Source: Marinobacterium_A aestuariivivens (GTDB lineage: Bacteria > Pseudomonadota > Gammaproteobacteria > Pseudomonadales > Balneatricaceae). Taken from it: a stretch of 64,000 nucleotides of DNA. Positions 58,042 through 64,000 of this stretch are shown here, piece by piece. Numbering within the stretch: position 1 is the first letter of the stretch; each line of letters opens with the position of its first letter. The notes under the pieces are model-generated. The model worked only from the letters and a program-made list of their open reading frames with translations, was not told the origin of the DNA and ran no database searches. The stretch is taken from contig NZ_JBHSWE010000001.1 of assembly GCF_042661465.1 (NCBI RefSeq), positions 1,426,001 to 1,490,000 of the forward strand. The letters run 5' to 3'. A program made the position numbers and the translations under genes.

Positions 58042-58974
58042 TCACACCCCGGAAGCACCGATATCAGGGCGCAGATCCCAGGCGGGGCACTCGGTCATCC
58101 GCTGCGCCAGAAAATCGACAAAGGCCCGCACCTTCGGCGAGAGATGACGCCGCTGCGGGTAGACGGCATAGATCGACACCTCCTTGGTCCTGTATCGGCC
58201 GAGTACCGCCTGCAGCCGCCCCGCCTTAATGTCGTCGCCGACAACGAAAGTGGGCGTCAGGGTGATGCCGCCTCCTGCGAGCAGCACCTGCTTGAGCGCC
58301 AGGCTGTTATTGGTCTGAATAGAACCGGATACCGGCACCGATATCAGGCGGCCGTCGGGCGCAATAAAACACCACACATTGGGCGAGTCCTGATACCTGT
58401 AGCAGATGGCGTTGTGGTGCTGCAGGTCCTCGGGCACCCGCGGAGCCCCGTTTCGCGCCAGATACTCCGGTGCGGCGCAGACCACATGACGGCAGGGTCC
58501 GAGCCGCCTGGCCACCAGCGAAGAATCGGGCATCTCGGCAATGCGGATAGCGAGATCCACTCCTTCGTCGATCAGGTCCACATGACGGTCTTCAAGGCCC
58601 ATGTCGACCGAGACATCCGGATAGAGCGCCTGAAACGCAGGCAACAGCGGCGCGATATGGAGTATCCCGAACGACATCGGCACATTGATTCGCAACATTC
58701 CGCGCGGTGCCTCCTGCAACCGGGAGACCTCCGCTTCGGCGTTTTCGATGGCCTCGAGCCCGCGTCGGCTCTGGAGAAAGAACGTCTGCCCCACTTCCGT
58801 CAGGCTCATTCGCCGGGTGCTGCGATTGAGCAGGCGGGCCCCCAGACCGTTTTCAAGCCGCGTGACATATTTGCTGACTACCGACTTGGAGATACCCAAT
58901 CGCTCGGCCGCCGCCGTGAAACTGCCGCTTTCGACCACCTGAATGAACACCGCGATATCGTTCAGCCTTTCCAT
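58042..58974 (-). CDS. LysR-family regulator (CrgA type)
   Basis: 310 residues from MERLNDIAVFIQVVESGSFT, with the helix-turn-helix AAAERLGISKSVVSKYVTRL and effector-domain marks LRINVPMSFGILHIAPLLPA, VDLAIRIAEMPDSSLVARRL and LLAGGGITLTPTFVVGDDIK. It is divergent from the cyclase/DsbA pair at 59108-60857, across a 133-base AT-rich gap, so those genes are its likely targets. Intact. Confidence 0.93.
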   Translation of the reverse strand: MERLNDIAVFIQVVESGSFTAAAERLGISKSVVSKYVTRLENGLGARLLNRSTRRMSLTEVGQTFFLQSRRGLEAIENAEAEVSRLQEAPRGMLRINVPMSFGILHIAPLLPAFQALYPDVSVDMGLEDRHVDLIDEGVDLAIRIAEMPDSSLVARRLGPCRHVVCAAPEYLARNGAPRVPEDLQHHNAICYRYQDSPNVWCFIAPDGRLISVPVSGSIQTNNSLALKQVLLAGGGITLTPTFVVGDDIKAGRLQAVLGRYRTKEVSIYAVYPQRRHLSPKVRAFVDFLAQRMTECPAWDLRPDIGASGV

Positions 58975-59107
58975 AACGGCCCTTAATAGTACACATTCGT
59001 GAACAATCTTATTCCATTAACCCAGATTATTAAAATTCCGAATCCCCTTATTGTGGGTTCCAGCGAACAGGGGAACACCACGCCCACCTACAGACTGGAG
59101 AATGACC

Positions 59108-60094
59108 ATGAAAAGCACTCTGTCCCGACTGGCTCTGGCCGCACTGCTGGTTACCGGCTCCGCCAGCGCCAGCGACGCTCGCGATGTCGGTATCAGCCCC
59201 TGGGGGCCCGATGACGAGATCGGCCGCCTCAACCTGATCACGCCCGAATCCCGGGCCGCCATCCTGTCCCGTATCGCCGGCGGCAAATCCTACGACCTCT
59301 CGGTCGACTACTTTATCGGCATGCCCAGCTGGCAGGCGGCGGGCGACCCCCACTACCGCATCTGGATGACCCATACACCCCATGGCACGGTGATAGACGA
59401 CCCGCTGCACCTGGGCGAAGAGATGAACGAGCATGTCAGCTATACCGGTGCGGCGGTCTCGATGTACACGCACATGGGTACCCATATCGATGCACTGAGT
59501 CACTTCGGCCTGAACGGCAAGATCTGGAACGGCTTCGAGGCCAGCGAACACCTTGGGGACCGCGGTTGGAGCGTCGCCGGGGCGGAAAAAATACCGCCGC
59601 TCATCGCACGCGGCGTGCTGCTGGACGTCGCCGCCGCCAAGGGTATGGAGATGCTGCCCGACGGCTATCGCATCAGCCGTCAGGACCTCGTCGAAACCCT
59701 CGAAAAGCAGCAGCTGAGCCTGCAGGAAGGCGATATCGTACTGATCCGCACCGGTCGAATGAAGCATTACAACGACGCCGAAGCCTACATGAACAACCCG
59801 CCCGGGCTCGGCATGGCCGCGGCACGCTTCCTGGTCGAGGAGAGCGGCGCCATGGTGGTCGGGGCCGACAACCTCAGTTTCGAGGCTTTCCCGTCCGAAG
59901 TGGAAAACAACTATGTGCCGCTGCACACCTATCTGCTGGCGGAACAGGGCGCCCCTATCATGGAGCTGGTCTATCTCGAGGAGCTGTCGCAGGACCGTCT
60001 CTACGAATTCGCCTTCATCGGCGGCTCGCTGAAACTGCGCGGTGCCGATGCGGCCCCCATCCGCCCGGTTGCGCTGCCCCTGCGCGACCATTGA
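59108..60094 (+). CDS. Secreted metal-dependent hydrolase of the cyclase/kynurenine formamidase family
   Basis: 328 residues from ATG at 59108, seven bases after GGAG; an in-frame ATG at 59102 is too close to that site. A signal peptide (MKSTLSRLALAALLVTGSAS) predicts export. The family motif HxGTHxDxxxH is seen as HMGTHIDALSHF, followed by GVLLDVAAAKGMEMLPDGYR and LQEGDIVLIRTGRMKHYND. These enzymes hydrolyse amides, lactones or formyl-kynurenine. Substrate unknown. Paired with a DsbA-like gene 121 bases downstream. Confidence 0.88.
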   Translation: MKSTLSRLALAALLVTGSASASDARDVGISPWGPDDEIGRLNLITPESRAAILSRIAGGKSYDLSVDYFIGMPSWQAAGDPHYRIWMTHTPHGTVIDDPLHLGEEMNEHVSYTGAAVSMYTHMGTHIDALSHFGLNGKIWNGFEASEHLGDRGWSVAGAEKIPPLIARGVLLDVAAAKGMEMLPDGYRISRQDLVETLEKQQLSLQEGDIVLIRTGRMKHYNDAEAYMNNPPGLGMAAARFLVEESGAMVVGADNLSFEAFPSEVENNYVPLHTYLLAEQGAPIMELVYLEELSQDRLYEFAFIGGSLKLRGADAAPIRPVALPLRDH

Positions 60095-60215
60095 GGAAGA
60101 TGATCCAGCAGGTCCGTTCCCGGGCCTGCATACCCCTTACATCCGGGTCTGGCAGTACGGAAAGTGCCGGGGCTCGGGCCCCGCTCACCACGACGAGTTC
60201 CCTTTGGAGAATGAC

Positions 60216-60857
60216 ATGAACCCGAAATACAGGATCGAATTCTTTCACGATGCCGTCTGTGGCTGGTGCTACATCCAGTCGCCCATCCTGAGAAAGCTGG
60301 CGGATGAAGGGCTGGTCGAAGTGCACCACCGGGCCTTCGTTCTTCAGCGCAACGACCACGAAATGAAACTGCGCTTCGGTTCGCTGGAAAATGCCAAGAA
60401 GGAGATCCTCAACCACTGGCAGAGCTGCCAGCGCTTCGAAGGCACAAGGCGCTTCAACATAGAAGGCATGCGCGCGGCGCCCTTCAACTACCCTAGCGGA
60501 CTGCTCGCCGCGAAAGGCGCCAAGGCCGCCGAGCTGCTGGGTGGCCAGGACACGCACTGGGACTTCTTCGACCTGGTACAGCAGGAGCACCTGCAGCGGG
60601 CCAACAACATCGGCGCCATCGACACCCTGCTCGGCGTCGCCTCCTGCCTGGGTTTCGATACGGTTGAGTTCGAGCAGACGATGCATTCAGACGAAGTCGA
60701 GGCCGGGCTCGAATCCGATCGCAAGAGAGCCGAAAGGTTCGATATCCGATCGATTCCCAGCATGATCGTCGATGACCGTTACCTCGTCGGCAAGACTACG
60801 AAGTACAGCGACTTAGTCAGATTGCTGGCCCGGCTTCGCCCCTCGAATCACGTGTGA
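60216..60857 (+). CDS. DsbA-fold (FrnE-like) oxidoreductase
   Basis: 213 residues from MNPKYRIEFFHDAVCGWCYI. The thioredoxin-like active site is Cys15-Gly-Trp-Cys18, and the cis-Pro region is DIRSIPSMIVDDRYLVGK. There is no signal peptide, so it is cytoplasmic, like FrnE and the 2-hydroxychromene-carboxylate isomerase branch. It may act as a disulfide oxidoreductase or a glutathione-linked isomerase. Ribosome site GGAG lies before ATG. Intact. Confidence 0.9.
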   Translation: MNPKYRIEFFHDAVCGWCYIQSPILRKLADEGLVEVHHRAFVLQRNDHEMKLRFGSLENAKKEILNHWQSCQRFEGTRRFNIEGMRAAPFNYPSGLLAAKGAKAAELLGGQDTHWDFFDLVQQEHLQRANNIGAIDTLLGVASCLGFDTVEFEQTMHSDEVEAGLESDRKRAERFDIRSIPSMIVDDRYLVGKTTKYSDLVRLLARLRPSNHV

Positions 60858-61361
60858 CGCCTGCCTCGCAACACCGGAGCCAGGTCGTCGTCCGTCGACG
60901 GCCGCCAAACCCGATCCCGATCAGTCACATGAGCAGCCTGTCCGGCAACCTCGAGTAACGTACGTCTCCAATGCATGGCTGACTTGGCTGTGATTTATAA
61001 GCAGTATATTAATAACAAAAAATCAGCAACCTTCACTTTAACTTACACCCGTTTCCCATCTGCAAGTGCAAATAGGCAAACATCACTGACCCAAGCTGCC
61101 GGACTATTGCGCACAAGTATCGAGTGCCCCATGTGCGTGGAGTTGACGCTATTCTGGCAGTGGAGCCCGAAATAGATTAGTGAACTCGGTCAACCCACTC
61201 CATCAGCGCCAAGAGCGACAGCCTGATCAAAAGTCCGGATATGTGGCAGTGTATGTTGGCTGAAGACTAGCGCCCACAGGTAGCGCGAACGGTATACGTG
61301 CTCGCGTGCCCTACAACTCGGTCAGTGGATCAGGTACGTTCTGAGAGATAAAAAATAAAGA
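60858..61361. other. Intergenic stretch without recognisable genes
   Basis: About 500 bases of mixed composition between the DsbA-like gene and the convergent LysR gene. An AT-rich patch lies near 60995-61050. The longest open frame (60975-61175, 66 codons) has no ribosome site or family features. It may contain decayed coding DNA, but I cannot name a source. Confidence 0.4.
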
Positions 61362-62272
61362 CTACCCACTTTCGCTTATAGACCTGCGAATAAAGTCGAT
61401 GACGGCGCCGATAACGCGAGGTTGAGGCTCCTGTTTTTTCCACACGCAGCCGACATCCATCGTCGGCAGGGTATCGTCGAGGTCCCGGCGAATGATGCGC
61501 CGGCCCTCCAGGGATATTGGCCGGTAGACCAGGTCCGACAGAATGGTGACCCCCTGCCCCAGCGCGACGAGGCTGCGCACCGCCTCCAGCGAACGGCTAC
61601 TAAAATGGACTTTCGGCTCCAGGCCGCGCGCACCCCAGTAGCGCTTCACCGTCGATACGTGCTCGTCCATGTCGAGCAGGATGAAATCGGTCTGCGCGAT
61701 ATCCCCGAGGGTCAGCCCCTCCCGGTATTGCAGCGGGTTTTCGCTGTGCAGCCAGAGCCTTCTCGGCGAGCGGAGCATCGTCTCGTATTCGAGTTCGTGC
61801 CGGCCCTCCATATTGGAGACGAGTATGAACGCCAGGTCGAACTCCTGCGCCAACAGCCCCTTTTCGATGCTGGTTCTGTCGCGCTCGATCATTTCGATCT
61901 GCAGGTTGGGAAAATGCCGGGACAGCGAACTCACCAGCATCGGGATCAGGTAGGCCGAGATAGTTTCGGTCACGCCGATCCGCACCCGTCCCGACAGGTC
62001 TTCCGGCGAATGACGGAGCTCTTCGACGGCTTCCTCCACGCCCGCCAGAATGCCCTGGGCCTTGAGTACGAAGCGTTCCCCCGCCTCGGTCAGGTTCACG
62101 CCCTTGGCGTGGCGCTCGAACAGTTGCGCCCCAGGCTGCGTTCTAGGTTTTTCAGCGCGATGGTCATCGAAGACTGGGAGACGTGACACCGCAGCGCGGC
62201 CCGGGAAACCTGCCCGGTTTCCGCCAGGGCGACCAGGTACTCGAGTTGTCGAAGCGTGATAGCGGTAGACAT
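61362..62272 (-). CDS. LysR-family regulator divergent from the molybdoenzyme (one frameshift)
   Basis: About 303 residues from MSTAITLRQLEYLVALAETG, with the winged helix SRAALRCHVSQSSMTIALKN and, after a one-base loss near 62128-62134, RSLGAQLFERHAKGVNLTEA. The effector domain includes VRIGVTETISAYLIPMLVSS and ALGQGVTILSDLVYRPI. It resembles CynR/OxyR-like activators. It is divergent from the molybdopterin oxidoreductase across 101 AT-rich bases, so that gene is the likely target. Confidence 0.9.
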
Positions 62273-62373
62273 TATTGTTTAAATCAATATTTATTGTTCA
62301 AGAATATATATTAGCAATACAAATCCGCTCCGGATAGCTTGGTATCAAACCCGACGCGATACCGGAGATTTCC
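62273..62373. promoter_or_regulatory. AT-rich LysR-type control region of the molybdoenzyme gene
   Basis: Strongly AT-rich, with repeated ATTGTT elements (TATTGTTTAAATC and TTATTGTTCAAG) about 20 bases apart and an ATATATATTAGCAATA stretch. This is typical of a LysR operator shared by divergent genes. The molybdoenzyme has a modest ribosome site (CGGAGA). Confidence 0.5.
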
Positions 62374-64000
62374 ATGCCAGTCGAAGACAAACGCGGCTAC
62401 TGCACCCTGTGCCGTTCCCGGTGCGGAACGCTCAACAGGGTGGAAAACGACAGCCTCATCAAGGTGCTGCCCGACCCGGAACACCCGACCGGCGCGGCCA
62501 TGTGCATGAAGGGGCGCGCCGCGCCCGAGCTGGTGCACAGCCCCAACCGCATCCTGTACCCCATGCGGCGCACCCGGCCCAAGACGGACGAGGATCCCGG
62601 CTGGGAGCGCATTTCATGGCAGGACGCCATCGCCGAGATCGCCGCCCGGCTGTCCGACATCAAGGCGGAAAGCGGCGCCGAGGCCGTCGCCTTCGGCGTC
62701 ACCACGCCCAGCGGTACGCCCATTTCCGACAGTATCGACTGGATCGAGCGGTTCGCGCGGGCCTTCCAGAGCCCCAACATCTGCTACGGCACCGAGGTCT
62801 GCAACTGGCACAAGGACTATGCGCACGCCTTCACGTTCGGCTGCGGCATGCCGACGGCCGATTACGCCAACGCCGACCTGATCATGCTCTGGGGCCACAA
62901 CCCCACCAATACCTGGCTCAGCCAGGCCACGGCGATCGGCAACGGGCGCGAAAGGGGCGCGCGGATGATCGTGATCGACCCGCGCAAGACGCCGCTGGCG
63001 GCCGGCGCGGACGCCTGGCTGCGGGTACGGCCGGGGACCGACGTCGTGGTGGCGCTGGGCCTGATCCGCCTGCTGATCGGGCGCGGCGGCTACGACAGAC
63101 GCTTCGTCCGCGCCTGGACCAACGCGCCCTTCCTCGTGCGCGGCGACGATGCGACCCTGCTGCGCGCCGATGACTGCGAACTGCCGGACGCCCCCCGCCA
63201 CGACGGTGCCGCGGCCTACGTCATCTGGGACAGCGAAGCCGGCCACCCGGTCCGCTATAACCCCGGCTGCGAATCGTCGCTTGCCGGCGCGGCGCGCTGC
63301 GCCCTCGACGGCCGCTACCGCGTATGGCTCCGGTCGGGGGAGACGGTCGAGTGCGAACCCGTTTTCGCCCGCCTTGCGCAGGCCTGCGACCACTATACCC
63401 CCGATTTCGTCGAGCGGATTTCCGGTGTCGACGCCGGGCAACTGACGCGGGCCGCCGAGCTCCTCGTCTCCAGCAGGCGCGTGGCGTACCACGCCTGGAC
63501 CGGTATCGGCCAGCACGAAAACGCGACCCAGACCGAACGCGCGGTGGCCATTCTCTATGCCCTGACCGGTGCCTTCGACACCCGGGGCGGCAACCGCCTC
63601 TACAGCCAGTTGCCGCTGCGGCCGGTGAACGGCCAGGAGCTGATCGGCCCGGGCCAGAAGCGCAAGGCGCTGGGACTGGAGAAGCGGCCGCTGGGGCCCG
63701 CCGCCCAGGGCTGGATCAACGCCCGGGACCTCTACGCCGCGATCGTCGACGGCCAGCCCTACCGGGTGCGCGCCTTCTTCGGCTTCGGCACCAACACCCT
63801 CGTCAGTCAGGGCGACGTGGCCCGCGGCACCGAAGCCCTGCGAAGCCTGGAGTTCCACGTGCACTGCGACCTGTTCGAGACGCCGTCGTCCCGGTTCGCC
63901 GACATCCTGCTGCCGGTCAACACGCCCTGGGAGCGCGAAGCGCTGCGCGCGGGCTTCGAGATCGACGAGCGGGCCGTCGAGCAGGTTCAGCTTCGCCAGC
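62374..64000 (+). CDS. Molybdopterin-dependent oxidoreductase (partial, cut by right edge)
   Basis: The frame is open from MPVEDKRGYCTLCRSRCGTL to the window end (542 residues). The N-terminal [4Fe-4S] motif is Cys10-x2-Cys13-x3-Cys17-x26-Cys44. Molybdopterin-binding blocks are FQSPNICYGTEVCNWHKDYA, DLIMLWGHNPTNTWLSQATA, RGARMIVIDPRKTPLAAGAD and AWTGIGQHENATQTERAVAI. This is the DMSO-reductase superfamily, near formate dehydrogenase and polysulfide/thiosulfate-type enzymes. There is no twin-arginine signal, so it is cytoplasmic. The substrate is not evident; neighbours further right would decide. Confidence 0.93.
   Translation, partial: MPVEDKRGYCTLCRSRCGTLNRVENDSLIKVLPDPEHPTGAAMCMKGRAAPELVHSPNRILYPMRRTRPKTDEDPGWERISWQDAIAEIAARLSDIKAESGAEAVAFGVTTPSGTPISDSIDWIERFARAFQSPNICYGTEVCNWHKDYAHAFTFGCGMPTADYANADLIMLWGHNPTNTWLSQATAIGNGRERGARMIVIDPRKTPLAAGADAWLRVRPGTDVVVALGLIRLLIGRGGYDRRFVRAWTNAPFLVRGDDATLLRADDCELPDAPRHDGAAAYVIWDSEAGHPVRYNPGCESSLAGAARCALDGRYRVWLRSGETVECEPVFARLAQACDHYTPDFVERISGVDAGQLTRAAELLVSSRRVAYHAWTGIGQHENATQTERAVAILYALTGAFDTRGGNRLYSQLPLRPVNGQELIGPGQKRKALGLEKRPLGPAAQGWINARDLYAAIVDGQPYRVRAFFGFGTNTLVSQGDVARGTEALRSLEFHVHCDLFETPSSRFADILLPVNTPWEREALRAGFEIDERAVEQVQLRQ

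Noticed and set aside
60975..61175. 66-codon plus-strand ORF in the gap before the last LysR gene
   Set aside because: No ribosome site, no family features and no coding-like codon pattern.
62614..63864. Minus-strand open frame of about 416 codons
   Set aside because: It is antisense to the molybdopterin oxidoreductase, whose Fe-S and cofactor motifs are unmistakable.

Overview
The window looks like chromosomal DNA from a GC-rich gammaproteobacterium of the Pseudomonadales/Oceanospirillales type (inference). The reasons are a recA gene with a LexA box and a pncC/cinA neighbour, a Pseudomonas-style glycine-betaine/sarcosine catabolism cluster (glyA-soxBDAG-purU, fdhA, sdaB, gbdR), a YebC-like protein of the 'MGRAYQNRKESMAKTSDMK' type, and GTAGGATGGGT-type and GTAGGAGC-type intergenic repeats. 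I found no rRNA, tRNA, CRISPR array, insertion sequence or prophage.

Layout. 0-3 kb: sdaB (cut by the left edge) divergent from fdhA. 3-10.5 kb: an envelope module made of a DUF1328 protein, a histidine kinase, a sigma-54 response regulator, a triple-BON periplasmic protein, an ElaB/YqjD-like protein, an AI-2E/PerM permease and a phospholipase-D lipoprotein. Sigma-54 promoters and a shared palindrome suggest that the regulator controls this module. 10.7-19.6 kb: gbdR and the sarcosine oxidase/one-carbon operon. 20-32 kb: an outer-membrane-type lipoprotein, cytochrome c, a YebC-like protein, a MAPEG protein, a hybrid kinase plus REC-adenylate cyclase pair, recA, pncC, marR with a DMT exporter, and a nitroreductase. 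32-50 kb: the most interesting block. It holds a LysR gene, a cyclic-imide-hydrolase-like deacetylase, an isochorismatase-fold amidase, three MmgE/PrpD proteins, a TRAP dicarboxylate transporter, a second LysR gene, and an itaconate-type pathway (ich-like hydratase, acyl-CoA dehydrogenase, CoA transferase, citramalyl-CoA-lyase-like protein). 50-54 kb: etfBA and ETF-ubiquinone oxidoreductase. 54-64 kb: a zinc-ribbon/cyclase/ATPase/TPR regulator, a LysR-linked cyclase plus DsbA-like pair, and a LysR gene divergent from a molybdopterin oxidoreductase cut by the right edge.

How parts may work together. Sarcosine oxidase yields glycine, formaldehyde and 5,10-methylene-THF. GlyA, PurU and FdhA dispose of the one-carbon units, and SdaB takes serine to pyruvate. 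In the 33-50 kb block the same inverted repeat (ATGAAG-N8-CTTCAT) lies about 200 bp upstream of both the imidase operon and the ich operon. I therefore propose a single regulon that opens a cyclic imide, removes ammonia, imports or rearranges the dicarboxylate, activates it with CoA and cleaves it as in itaconate degradation. Acyl-CoA dehydrogenase electrons would leave through ETF and ETF-QO.

Caution. About 27 genes or gene segments carry single-base frameshifts, nearly all apparent one-base losses in G/C runs, including in genes expected to be essential or conserved. I treat these as sequencing errors and give whole-gene coordinates across the shifts.
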